From positions 191,898,370 through 191,962,369 of the forward strand of contig CM054115.1 in NCBI GenBank assembly GCA_028673005.1: a stretch of 64,000 nt of DNA, written 5' to 3'. The notes beneath the pieces were generated by a model. It was not told where the DNA came from, did not search any database, and saw only the letters and a program-made list of their open reading frames with translations. Each line of letters opens with the position of its first letter. Position 1 is the stretch's first letter. A program made the position numbers and the translations under genes. Source of the DNA: Tanypteryx hageni. Taxonomy: Eukaryota > Arthropoda > Insecta > Odonata > Petaluridae. Below, one piece after another: positions 1 through 10,593 of the stretch.

Positions 1-950
1 AGGTGGATATGGTGAGTTGGGAAATAACGGAGTAAAGAAGATGACGATCGAGTATGGGAGAGAGAGAGAGATATATAGAGAGAGACAGAGAGAGGTGAAA
101 ACGTGTGTGGGGATATAGAGTGAGGAAGACAGTGCGGAAAAGTGGAGGGTAAGTTAATGTTTGATTGATAATCTAAGAGAGGAGAGAGAGAGAGGAGGTG
201 TGGAGAGAGAGAGGAGATGTGGAAGGGTAGAGAAAGAGAAGAAGAGTAGAGAAGATGGGATGAGGGAAAAGATAGGATTGAGGACGCGATGAAGACGAGG
301 GAGAAAAATTAGGAGAGAGAGAGAGACGTGAAGGGAGAGTGAGAGGAGGGAGGGAGGAGGGCGAAGAGAGGTTAATTTACGGCGATTGGAGGAAAGCGTA
401 AGGCGGGAGGGAGTTTCCAGATGCGGTGATCGGGATAAGTGGGGATAAGTATGAGAGAAAAAGATGAAGATGAAAAAGAGAAAAGAGGAAAACCAGCCAA
501 GCGAATTCGATGTAGAAATGTAGAAGAGAAAGGAAAGAAGGGAAGAGAGTAAGAAGACGTAGGTGAGGGTGAAAGCGTTTGATGGATGATAGAGCGAAAC
601 AGATATGACGAGGAGTAGAGAGAGAGAAAGGAGAGACAGGGTGAAGAAGAGTGGGAGGGAGAGAATGAGAGAGAAGGAGAGAGGGAGAGAAGGAGAGTGA
701 GGGCTAGGAGGAGAGAGAGGACGCAGTGGGCAACTGAGGAAAAGGGAGACGTTGCGCGCCCTAGTATCTGCCGTAGAAGATTGGATTGGTGCTATGGGAG
801 ATGAGGGATCGTTGGCTGAGGCTATGAAAGGAGAAAAATGGAAGTTTGGTCGGATGGAAATCGAAGGAGGCGTCCAAAGAAGAGAGAGACGGAGAGAGAG
901 GGATAGAGAGAGGGGAGAGAGAGAGAGAGGCGTTTGAGCGGACCAAGCGA
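1..950. repeat. Long purine-rich (GA) low-complexity tract
   Basis: Nearly the whole stretch is made of A and G on the plus strand, with many short GAGAGA runs and only scattered pyrimidines. It is not a clean microsatellite. It looks like a degraded GA/GGA-rich tract with interspersed ordinary bases. Short open frames on both strands here are rich in Arg/Glu/Gly or Ser/Leu/Pro, as expected from GA or CT composition, and are not believed to be genes. Similar tracts recur elsewhere in the window. Confidence 0.9.
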
Positions 951-2540
951 GGTTGTGAGCGGGATGGGATAAGGAGTGGAAATTCGTGATTGCGTTAAAA
1001 GTGAACGCATGAATAAGTTATGTTTTTTTGAAAGGGTTGATAAAATCCCTATGTCCTTTTCTTGCAAGGAGACGATATGTTCTTGTGTGAGTGTGCGTTA
1101 TCTCATTGGAGGGAATCATTTCAATTGCAATAGATATCTGGATTATTGTTAATTCTAAATTTTCATCGATAATGTAATAACTGTAAGCATTTACATAAGA
1201 CATCAAATAACTAAATTAACCATTATTTTATATGAAACGCGTGTGATGGCAGAAGAATACCATCAGTTAATAAAACTAATATATTGGGAAGGGGATTCAC
1301 TGCACTAGACGAATAAAATTCTTCCGCTCTCTTTTGCCACCCTCGAGTTTTGAAATGCCGTTTTTTATCGGCACCATTTGGCAAAGAGTAATTAATAAAG
1401 TTAGATAAGTACAGGGTTTCCTTTGTAATTTATAAAGGCGTGCGGAGGTCGTAGTTCAACCGCCGTTGGAGATCGCGGCGTCCCTAGTCCAATTTCCCTT
1501 GGAGGGACCGCCGGCGAAGGGTTTGCCCGAGGCGCAATTGACTTCATAGCGAGAGGGCGTCTGACTTGACAAGTGCCTTTGACCCGACGAGTGCCCTGCG
1601 ATGAGAACCCAGTCGTTTGAAACGGGAAAACGGTCGAGTGGATGAATGCGTGACTAGCCGATTTGATGAAAGTTGTGTTCCTAATAGCGAGCAGCCCTTA
1701 TCTTTCGAATTGCCGACTATCTTAACAGTAGAGTTATACCAAATTCGTTATTTACGAGGAAAATTTACGTAAAGAACCGATCAAATCCGTTTATATGTAA
1801 TTATAGCTCTGGAACATTTCAGTTATAGGTGATAAGTATTTCTAGGTTCTACAAAAACTGAATTATCTATACAGAAAAATATATTTAAAATTGTGGTGCA
1901 ATATTAGGCAAATGTTTACGTTGGTATTCTCAAATAATCCCGCATATTACTTTAAGGATGCCTTTAAATTATGTCGAAATTTATGAATGTTATGCCTATT
2001 ACATTGAATAACAACCCATATAAAAATCTCATTTAAAAGGCTTACGCTGAAATTTATGTACCATAGAAGCCAACAAACCACATTATATTCATCATATATG
2101 TATGCATGCTTGCGGAGGGCCATTCATTCGCGGAGCCCATTGACCTCTTTAGCGTAACCCGAGATTCCGCGAATCTCAGTTTGAAATGCAACGGCTTAGA
2201 GATCGAAGCCAAGCATTTGAATGTGGAGTAATCATGCAATGTTTGAGGAGCACTAATTACATGAAAGTTGATGTAATTACCTAGATGACAATGGAATGAA
2301 AAATGCCTTTGTTATATTTATGGCGCCTATGGCATAAGTTCAAATTAAAATTCGAGAAATGATTCATATTTCATAAAATAGAGTTTCAAACTACACGAGT
2401 CTCAGATATACAATAATTCAGACTGAAATAAATTGTGGCAAATAAATTGGTCATCCGTGCACTGGTTAATGAAATACTCCGCTTCTATGATCATCACTAC
2501 GGCAAACACAATAATGGATTAAAGGATGGAAAAACCGTTA
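951..2540. other. No gene recognised; mostly AT-rich unique sequence
   Basis: Apart from the CpG-rich patch listed separately, I see no protein homology, RNA gene or repeat with recognisable ends. Open frames are short and lack recognisable domains. A moderately GC-rich piece around 2105-2215 has no identifiable product. Confidence 0.5.
1436..1640. other. CpG-rich patch
   Basis: About 200 bases with many CG dinucleotides and clearly higher GC than the flanks. No open frame or RNA gene is recognised. It could be an old regulatory or 5' non-coding segment, or the remnant of a GC-rich repeat. It resembles in composition the patches at 16.2, 22.8-23.8 and 45.6-46.3 kb. Confidence 0.4.
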
Positions 2541-2984
2541 TTAAAACATGTTGCGTTATATTCTATTGCGAACCACGTCAAGGAATCGCTTTCGGAATAT
2601 AATAACATATCTCAGGTTCGAGGAGAAAAGCACTCGTTGTCAGCGTTTGCAATCTAATAAGTTCACTCTTATGTCAGATGTGTGGAATAGTTTTATTGTA
2701 AACTCCCAAACCTGACATAGAACAGAAGCGTTCATATCATTAAATGAACAGTTGTTTCCTACAAAGTCTAGGTGCAGATTTATCCCGTTTATAGCCTCTA
2801 AGCATGATAAATATGACCAAAAGTTTTGACTGGCCGTAGAAAATGAAACTAAGCACATAGTGAATGCCTTTCCGTATCTTGGAAAAGATGAGCTGCGCCC
2901 AAACAAGGTGTTCTCGCCGCTCTTAAACTGCGTCCTCTGCATCTCAGGCGGCAATATTTTGATTTCCATTTCATTCACACTGCG

Positions 2985-3320
2985 GTGAATGGTCTCTACA
3001 GGTCCACTGATATTTGTTCTTTTTTTTCTCTACGTGTCCCATCACGTTCCACTCGTTTGTGCTCTCTCTTTCATCTTCCGCATTTCCGGCTATCTATATC
3101 CCAAAGGTCGCCTTTTTACCGCATTCCCACCTCATTTAATGCTTTACAAAAGGTAGCACCCTCGCTGGATATTACATGTAGGTCCTTGCTTCTCCGTGCC
3201 TCCACAGATGGCGAATGTCTCTGAAAAGCTGTCTTGTTTCTGCAATTTTTATTTTTATTACATCCATCTTATGTGTGTTAATTTGTTTTTATATATATTT
3301 TGATATGTATAGGTATTTTG

Positions 3321-3374
<54 letters not shown>

Positions 3375-3447
3375 GTTTTGGGTGTATCCAATGTAAAGGC
3401 CAATGTGCTGTTTTTGGACTAAAATAAATAAATAAATAAATAAATAA
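2985..3447 (+). mobile_element. 5'-truncated Jockey/CR1-like LINE, 3' end only
   Basis: The translation at about 3000-3200 (SFFSLRVPSRSTRLC and following) matches the C-terminal end of the larger LINE at 10.2-10.4 kb (ASFGLRVPSRTTPSM). After the stop follows a 3' UTR holding a TA run and then a TAAA-type tail at 3420-3447, like the tail of the 7.7-10.6 kb element. The insertion lies inside the piggyBac relic. A short shared TGGTCT before (about 2989) and after (about 3452) may be the target duplication, but 6 bp is too short to be sure. Confidence 0.75.
3321..3369. repeat. (TA)n microsatellite
   Basis: An almost pure TA run of about 24 units inside the 3' UTR of the truncated LINE. The corresponding region of the larger LINE copy has no such run, so it expanded in this copy. 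Confidence 0.95.
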
Positions 3448-4189
3448 AAGTGGTCTGACTCTCTGAATATGTCGTCCTCCAACTGATGCAGCTTTTTCTA
3501 AATAAGAGCAGAAATGCCATATGTGATAACATCTTTACCTCATTGTCAATTGCTGAAAACCTGAAAGGAAAATCCACAAGCCTGCTGGGGAGAGTAAACT
3601 GTGTAAGAAGAGATATTCCGATCGTTGTGAAGAACTCTCTAAAGCCCCTACATACTACTCATTTACTGAAAAGTGGAGACACTACATTTTCAGTGTATAG
3701 AGGATAAAAGGTTAAGATTGTGATTCTCTTGAGTGCAATGCATCCAGACCTGCAAATCGTTTCAGATATCAAGAAGCAGGACACTGTCGTCTGGTATAAT
3801 AATACCAAGTTTGGCGTCGATGTGGTGGACCAAATGTCACGGAAATATTTGCCTAAGGTAAGTTCGCTGCGACGGCGATATATTTTAGAATGTACTCGAT
3901 CTAGCTGCATTCAACGCTTGGATTCTGTACAAAGCAGTGACAGGGAAATATATATCACGTCGATGATTTTATTGAGGCTGTCTGAGGAACTGGCATATTC
4001 TCAGAGAAGAGAAGTAAATCTAAAAGTTCAAGAAGCCTACGAAATGTCCGACGAAGGAGACGCACGTTCTGGTAACAAGGGGCCCCAAATTGCTAGGTGC
4101 GTGTTAACTGCCAAAATAACAAAGGCGTGAACAAATGTAACTCGTGTCGGAAAATTACGGGCAAAATAAAACAAATATAAATAAAATTT

Positions 4190-4880
4190 TAGAGTAAAAA
4201 ACTTTTATCAAGCACACAAAACCTGTAAAAATGAATATATAATAATTTGGTTATTAATAACATATCAAACACACTGAATGGAAAAAATGTAATTATTTCA
4301 GATGACTTAAAGAATGCAACATAACTTTTATATATTCAATAGCACTATTAGTTCAATAATTAACATTATTTTATTTTTCATTAACTGGGTTTTATATGTT
4401 ATTAATAAAAAAATTATTATATTTTATTTTTACACTTTTTGTACGCTTTATAAAAGTTATTGGCTAAAAAAATTTATTTTTATTTGTTTTCTTTTTTTCC
4501 TTTTTAATCTTAACGTGAAATATATGAATATGTTAATATATTCTTTAAAAATTAACTTTATTAATAAATTTTTATTTTTACACATTTTGTGCGCTTTATA
4601 AAAGTTATTGACGTTCAGAAACAGGAAAGATTATCTGCAAAGCTAGTTCTGTGGTAGAATATCCGCCCGGCAAGTGGAAGACCCAGGTTCGATTACTGGT
4701 CATAGCAGAATTTTTTATGATCAAAGTTATTCCCAAAATTACAGCTTATGCCTTTCTGCGTAGCTTCAATTAGTCCATTTATTTTTATTTTTTTTATATT
4801 TTCTTTTTAGTCTTAATATGAAATATATGAATATGTTTATATATTCTTCAAAAAATATCTTTATTAACTAACTAGGGTGA
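4190..4880. repeat. AT-rich tandem repeat of about 145 bp, interrupted by a SINE
   Basis: A segment ending GCTTTATAAAAGTTATTG occurs at about 4445-4462 and again at about 4592-4610. A segment around GAAATATATGAATATG occurs near 4517 and again near 4820. Spacing of about 145 and about 303 bases fits a monomer of about 145 bp whose third copy is disrupted by the tRNA-like insert at about 4610-4722. No coding content: the open frame at 4314-4601 is an AT-rich artefact. Confidence 0.6.
4610..4722 (+). mobile_element. tRNA-Gly-derived SINE or tRNA pseudogene
   Basis: Positions 4637-4707 (71 nt) line up without gaps with a typical animal tRNA-Gly. There is an A-box-like part with GTGGTAGAAT at about 4650, a B box GGTTCGATTAC at about 4686, and a final GCA. 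Acceptor pairing is degraded (about 4 of 7 pairs) and the anticodon position reads GGC rather than GCC, so it is not a working tRNA gene. A 9-bp direct repeat AAAGTTATT at 4601-4609 and 4723-4731 brackets the segment, as expected for retroposition. A solo tRNA pseudogene is the alternative. Confidence 0.65.
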
Positions 4881-5164
4881 TGTCCAAGGAAATTATACAT
4901 GAAAGTTATTAATTAAAAATTCTTGAATAGATTATCCAAGTCAATGTTACCCAATTACAACCCAATCAACGGCTCATGAAGAGCAGTACAAGCGTGAAGT
5001 TGTTCGAATCCTGCTAAAGATAAGAAATTTTTCTGATGTCGAAGGACTTGAATAAAAATATATAAACTTGTATATCTATACTATATTGACGGTTCTTACC
5101 AGAGGCACACTTTGAGGGTGCGAGGCGATTGGAGTTTGCAAGGCCTACGACTTACGATTTCTGA

Positions 5165-5905
5165 ATACGAGTTTATACTTTAATGAAGAAACATGCAAAC
5201 AAATTTTGAATTATATATATATTGATGTCGATCGCGGACCAGTCTTCAAATGAATTAGAGACAGTTGTCTCACTGTAGTAACAACATTGAGCCATGGTTC
5301 TTAATTCTACAACTAGCAATTTCACATCAAATCCGTATAGAAAATATTCACTTGTTTTACAGCAGCGGATTTCCACTCACGTGTTGAGAGATTGTAGTAA
5401 AATGAAATAAATGTCGGTTTTTATCACCTAACGGAAAGTCATAATTTTCTTAAAAATGCGAATTGGATCATTACCAACAGTATTGCTCAATTGCTTATGG
5501 GTCAAAGGGAAAATCTACTCACCAGGATCAGTAATATTGACGAATAAACTAGGCTATTCCCCAACAGCAACCAATTCTGCAGACGTACAAATTGACGGAG
5601 CACTATTATCATAGTCATCACACCATTATGGGATATTTTGAAGAATTACACATATTTCAGCTCCAGTTTGAACAGTTATGTTGGGGTCTTCAAGATTTAT
5701 ATTTCTACTTTTAGAACTAACATCAATAAGATTTTAATTTTTCTCACAAACACTGCAACTAGAATCAGTTTTTTACTGCATTCCTTCTTGAAAAATTTCC
5801 TCAAAGATCCTTCACACTTTCATTGTGATTCATCCAAAAGAGCACGTATTTTCCTTTTAAATGCTCTTCATTGAAACTTTCTATCTTTATCCCTATTTCC
5901 CCTTG
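5165..5905 (-). pseudogene. hAT transposase (ZMYM1-like) N-terminal relic
   Basis: Reading the minus strand gives APSICTSAELVAVGE, a stop, then PSLFVNITDPGE, a stop in place of Trp, and LTHKQLSNTVGNDPIRIF. After a frameshift comes DKNRHLFHF, and further downstream NSFEDWSAIDI. This order matches the TTF-type N-terminal region of ZMYM1-like hAT transposases (D-P-x-x-W, then G-P, then R-H-F-S, then the G-F-x-D-W-K region). That family knowledge is general and no search was run. At least two stops and one frameshift are present. No C-terminal part follows immediately downstream, so this is a fragment separate from the hAT copy at 7.2-11.2 kb. Confidence 0.6.
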
Positions 5906-6600
5906 ACATTTTTTCTTAAATGGAATTAATATTCTTCCTAATGTAGTAACGCTAAACTAAATATTTTAGTTAGATTAAAATAACAATGTTAATTATGATA
6001 ATAGTTCACGAATACAATAAAATGCCCTGCGATAACGCCACTTTGCTATTGTCGATTCACTGGAACTACGAACCAACTATGAGGACCAGCCATGCCCGAC
6101 TGATGAAATACTCGAACACGCCAGTTCTCTTTTACAACGATCTTCTTCATCATCTAAAATGCATGACTAGTTCTTTGTGCGGTGACTTTTCAAACTCTGT
6201 AAATATTTATTTCACATCTGATATTAATATTCTGACTTATTAACTCAAAGCCGTCCTAAGTAGATTGGACGATACATCTGTCGAGACTTCACATCCCGCT
6301 TTCCGACGTAAAATTTACGTCCAGGAAAGAGCGGTGGAATTAAATTTGTTTTATTATGCATTTCCATGTGAGAGGTGAAGCATGTTAGGGCGTATTCTTT
6401 TTATCGTTTAACTCGATTCGCCAAACCTTTTACACTTTACTCTCTTCACGACGGCATTCCATGCATGACTGCACAAGCTCAGTGCTTCTTTTAAACGCTC
6501 GGCGCTATTCTCCAAATAAACATCCGCGAAAGCTTTCTAGTTGATGTTTCGAGCGCGATTGCTCACGCATCACCATCAACGTGTTTCTTTCCAAGTTTGC
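5906..6600. other. No gene recognised
   Basis: AT-rich flank followed by ordinary-composition sequence. The open frame at 5986-6243 has no recognisable domain. I see nothing else supportable here. Confidence 0.5.
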
Positions 6601-6604
6601 CTTT

Positions 6605-6722
6605 AGGGGCCAGCAGGGCCCGGGAGAGAAATCCTGGGCCCTGGTGCTTCTCCTGCTCCCGGGCCCCTTACCACCACGTTCCCTCGCCATAATCATGTTT
6701 ATGCCGGGCCCCATTCCTCAAC
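6605..6722. repeat. GC-rich segment with imperfect inverted repeat
   Basis: A block dense in GGGCCC and CCCGGG. GGGGCCAGCAGGGCCCGGGA near 6607 is partly complementary to CTGCTCCCGGGCCCC near 6652, and another GGGCCCC lies at about 6706. It stands out from AT-rich flanks. GC-rich GGGCCC ends are common in ZMYM1-type hAT elements, so it may be a terminal region of one of the neighbouring hAT copies, but no matching second end or target duplication was found. Confidence 0.4.
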
Positions 6723-6834
6723 TTTAATCAAGTCCAATTTTTAACTATATATGTGAGAATATTAAGTGCAGTATTTTTTCTCAGCAAATGAACAAATACA
6801 GCTGTAAATTTTATGTAATTAATTGCATTTATTT

Positions 6835-7215
6835 AATGTTTAACAATATAAATAGCCATGAAATTGACGAAGTGACCTTAACAGCAATGAAATTATTAAA
6901 CAGTAATATGGCTTCGTGAATACATTTAATAAGAATTTAAAGAATATAAATGAGCATGAAATTGAGGAAACAACATTAAAAGTAATACAAGAATTAAAAA
7001 ATAAAATAGTTTTATTTTAATTTTAATCTTAATTTAATAAGAATTTAAAGAACATAAATGAATATGAAATTGAGGAAATGACATTAAAATCAATACAAGT
7101 ATTAAAAATTGAAATGGTTTTATGGAGACATTTAATAAGAATTTATAGATTATAAATAAGCATGAAATTGACGAAGTGACATTAAAAGTATACACATATT
7201 AAACAATACTATATT
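6835..7215. repeat. Tandem repeat, about 100-bp units, 4 diverged copies
   Basis: A pattern containing CATTTAATAAGAATTTA, then ATAAATGAGCATGAAATTGA, then GACATTAAAAG recurs at about 6850, 6950, 7055 and 7150. Units are diverged and AT-rich. The array ends just before the stop of the hAT C-terminal relic, so it may be the 3' non-coding part of that element. Confidence 0.65.
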
Positions 7216-7233
7216 TTGTGAACTCATGGGTTT

Positions 7234-7708
7234 TTATTTATGCAATTTGCATTTCCTAGCTTTCATAGAAGCATATGAATCAATTACATCGTCAAAATTT
7301 ATACTTCTTGTCAGTTCACTTTGGATGCATAAAATTGACAAATCAACTAGTCTCTCTTGGTACATTGTGCATCTTAAACGATTCTTAATTAACTTAAGTT
7401 TGCTAAAAGATCTCTCTGCTGACCCTATTGTAACTGGAAGTGCTAGAAATATATGCAAAGCAATGCAAACATTAGGAAACAAATCTTCCAGCTTAAGCTT
7501 TATTATGGCATTGAGAAGAGAAAGAGGAGGCAGTGACTCATCACTCAAGTTAGCCTTGTGAATCGTCTTTAGATGCAAAAGTTCGTCTATCAACATTTCT
7601 CCAGAGACATCAACTTTATACTCTGCAGAAAATTGCTTGGAGTCATTTGCTATCATTTCGTCAGTTTTATCAAGATATGACCATAAAAATCCAAACTTGT
7701 GGTATATT
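7234..7708 (-). pseudogene. hAT transposase (ZMYM1-like), C-terminal part
   Basis: The minus-strand translation KFGFLWSYLDKTDEMIAN leads into an open 140-residue frame containing FPNVCIALHIFLALPVT, then AERSFSKLKLIKNRLR, then a last part ending in MKARK. This is the hAT C-terminal dimerisation region in the ZMYM1-like version. hAT transposases are cut-and-paste enzymes acting in the nucleus. The frame ends at a normal stop at 7234. Upstream, at about 7709, homology breaks off where the LINE begins and resumes beyond it at 10594, so this is the 3' exon-like part of one split gene. It cannot be functional. Confidence 0.85.
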
Positions 7709-10593
7709 TTCTAATACCCACAAAATTTATCGCCGAGATCGATCCTCTAGGGGTGGTGGCGTGCTTTTAGCAATTAAATCAGGTTACTCCTCAAAACGAA
7801 GAAATGACCTAGAAACTTCTTGCGAAATCTTGTGGACTGAAATCTCTTTCGCACGCAATCCATCTTGCTCATCTGCGCATAAAAAAGTGTTCGTTGGCTG
7901 TTTTTATCGGCCCCCGTCGAGTGATATCAAGGTTTTAGAAAACTGCCTCACTTCAATTATGCGAGTGCTACCGCTTGGTCCTGTAGTGTTACTTGGTGAT
8001 TTCAATCTCTCCATACAGTGGGAGTCCTCTTTTAGAGGTGAAACTAAATCTCCCCATGACGAATTCTTTTACGAACTTTTCATTAACGCTCTTGGGCTGT
8101 CCCAACATAATCTTTTTCCTACCAGAGATCTGGCAACGCTGGACTATATCGTCTCCTCAGTTTCTCCGCTTTCTCTCACTCCTGGCCAAAATATTTTCGA
8201 CTCTGACCATGAGTCCCTTGACGTGGACTTCCGCTTACCAGGCAACCTCTGGCGACCCAAGGGTCCCCCCACCCTGTCCCGACCGTTTCCCGCTTGGAAG
8301 AAAGTTTGCTGGGATGATGTCAATCGCCGTCTAACTGCACTTTACTGGGGCCTATTGGATTCCTTATCTCCCGATGAACCAGTGAGCTACCTGCAGGATA
8401 TTATTGCTGGAGTGATTAAGGACTGTGTTCCTTATGTCAAGCCCAAATCTAAACGTTTCCCTCCTTGGTATAGTAGAGACACTCTTTTGACCTTAAAAAA
8501 CAAAAACCGAGCTTGGGAACTTTGGAAAACTCACCGCAGTTTAGAATCACGAAACACTTTTGTTAACTTAAGGCGCTTATGTAAGTCCCTATTAGAAAAA
8601 GACTATACTAACTACATTAACAAAATCTCCTCTAATATCTCCTCAAACCCCCGGCAGTTCTGGGCGTTCGTCAATGGGCGTCGTAATAATAGGGAAATAC
8701 CAGATATAGTTTTTAATGGCCCTCGTCTAGCTGTGGGACTCAATAGACCGGGACTTTTTAACAATTTTTTTAACGAATGCTTTTTTCTCCCTCGTAACAT
8801 CACCAGTGAGTTTGAAGACCCACACTTGCATCATGTAGCTTCTAATTTTACATTATCTGATTTACAAACTTCTCCAGGTGAAGTCTATGAATTCCTATGC
8901 AAAATTAATCCCCATCGCTCTATAGGCCCTGATGGACTAAGTCCTGTATTTTTACGCAACTGTGCTTCTTCTCTCTGTATTCCATTGAGTATAATTTTCA
9001 ACAGATGCTACTCCTTAGGTCTCTTTCCCTCTCAATGGAAACGTTCGAATATTATTCCGATTCATAAATCAGGTTCCAAATCGGACGTTACAAATTACCG
9101 ACCAATTTCTTTACTTCCTATTCTTTCTTCAATTTGTGAAAAAAATATTTTAAACCGCTTCTTTTATTTTACTTCTCCGCACTTATCCACCAAACAACAT
9201 GGCTTTGTTCCGGGCCGCTCTTGCTTGTAAAATCTAGCTGTTTTCCAAAAGCACTCCGTGGAAGCCTTAGAAAATAATTCACAACTAGATACAATATTCC
9301 TTGATTTCTCTAAGGCTTTTGATTCTTTGAATCACAACCATCTACTTAATTAGCTTAGTCACCGCTTCAACTTGCATGGAAATTTCCTTCTGCTATTACG
9401 TAGTTTTTTAAATAACAGATATCAGTGAGTCATTTTTTCAGGCCATACTTCAAATTGGTCAATTGTTCCTTCAGGTGTTCCTCAGGGCAGTGTTCTTGCC
9501 CCCTTTTTGTTTAACCTTTTTATTGATGACTTATCATCGCAATTACGTCCCTCTCAAGCCGAAATACTTATGTATGCAGATGACTGCAAAATATTTAGGC
9601 AAATTCACTCCGCTGAAGACAGCTTAATACTTCAACAGGCACTCAACATCGTAACCAACTGGTGTTCTGATTCTTCTCTTCGATTAAACCCAATCAAATC
9701 CACCGTAATGACCGTAACTCTTCGCAAAAATCCTCTAGAATTTAACTACACAATTGACTGTATTTTATTACCCAGAACCATTCTTCAGAAGGACCTAGGG
9801 GTATTAATTGATAATAAGTTAAACTTCACAGCACACATAACTGCAACAAAACGCAAAGCTATGTCCCTACTAGGAATATTATACAGATTTACGGACATAA
9901 AGGATGCAGCTTCCCTTAAATTATACTTTTCCACATTAGTCTTCCCAGTTGTGAATTATGCTTCCCCTATTTGGTCTATGGCTGCAGCCTCTAATCTTTC
10001 TTCTCTTGATTGCGTACTAAATTTCTTTGTTAGAATAGTTAAATATCGTATACCCTCTCTCCGGACTTCCTCTAAGGAAGCCATCCTAACGGCCTTGTCC
10101 CTAGACCAATTTTCGGTATCTCGACAAAAATCTGACCTCTCCTTATGTTATAACATTTTAAACTCTAATATAGACAGTCCAGAACTCTTGGCCTCTTTCG
10201 GTTTACGAGTACCCTCTAGAACAACACCCTCTATGGATTTACTCCACATTCCAACCACAAGGTTATCTATTATTAGGCGCTCTCTTTTTTTCCGTCTTCC
10301 TACCCTATTTAATTATCTACCTTCCCACATAGATCCGTTTATCCTTTCCTGTAAATCATTTATCAAAGGTTCTAGAGCTCATTTACCTCATTCTCACCTC
10401 TAATTTTTTTTGTGCTCTATCCGCAGTGTTATTGTCCCTTTTCTCTTTCGTGTTGTATTCTTATAATTATTATTATTCTCTGTATTTTTCCTGTTTTTTT
10501 ATTCCCTTTTATTTATACTCATGATGTTATATATTTCACTCTAAAATGGCGAATGCTTTATGTGAAATTTTTAATTAAATAAATAAATAAATA
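7709..10593 (+). mobile_element. 5'-truncated Jockey/CR1-like LINE inserted in hAT
   Basis: A non-LTR retrotransposon of about 2.9 kb. It lacks ORF1 and the first part of the endonuclease, and ends in a tail of TAAA units at about 10571-10593. It interrupts a hAT gene of opposite orientation. Between the two hAT parts the shared sequence at the joints is short and AT-rich (left GGTATATTTT, right ATATATTAAA). A target duplication of about 5 bp such as TATAT would put the two hAT parts back in one frame. The 3' end is the same family as the fragment at 2985-3447. Confidence 0.85.
7713..10403 (+). pseudogene. LINE ORF2: AP endonuclease and reverse transcriptase
   Basis: One frame runs from the endonuclease to the C-terminus with only three in-frame stops, at 9228, 9351 and 9426, and no frameshift. 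Seen motifs: RRDRSSRGGGVLLAI at about 7730, GDFNL at about 7995, SDHES at about 8203 (APE-type endonuclease), NYRPISLL at about 9092, FLDFSKAFDSLNH at about 9298, and YADD at 9573-9584 (reverse transcriptase catalytic aspartates). The C-terminal domain ends KGSRAHLPHSHL. Such proteins nick the target and copy the element RNA at the nick. The start of the endonuclease is missing because of 5' truncation. The absence of frameshifts suggests a younger insertion than most relics here. The clade call (Jockey/CR1 group) rests on motif style only. Confidence 0.9.

Larger units (their letters stand above)
2545..4175 (+). pseudogene. piggyBac (PGBD-like) transposase relic, split by a LINE
   Basis: Seen: reading the plus strand in shifting frames gives the piggyBac order of motifs. 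These are a SRNRF..LRF segment near 2580-2625, a DVWNSF segment near 2665, the DEQ-type site as SLNEQL near 2740, GRC-F/KYD near 2765-2815, then after the LINE insert SEYVVLQL near 3460, DNIFTSL near 3524, and KFGVDVVDQM near 3810. Further on come a frame-shifted NVLDLAAFNAWILYK segment near 3890 and a Cys-rich C-terminus near 4095-4165. Known: piggyBac transposases use a DDD/D active site. Here the first Asp has become Asn, while the DN and GVDVVD aspartates remain. Stops near 2710 and 3705 and at least three frameshifts make it dead. The N-terminal third and the terminal repeats were not identified. The relic is interrupted at about 2985-3447 by a LINE 3' end in the same orientation. Confidence 0.85.

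Noticed and set aside
4314..4601. 95-residue open frame rich in Phe/Ile/Tyr
   Set aside because: It lies in an extremely AT-rich tandem repeat; composition explains it.
5000..5040. B-box-like GTTCGAATCC suggesting a second tRNA-derived element
   Set aside because: No convincing A box at the right distance and no cloverleaf.
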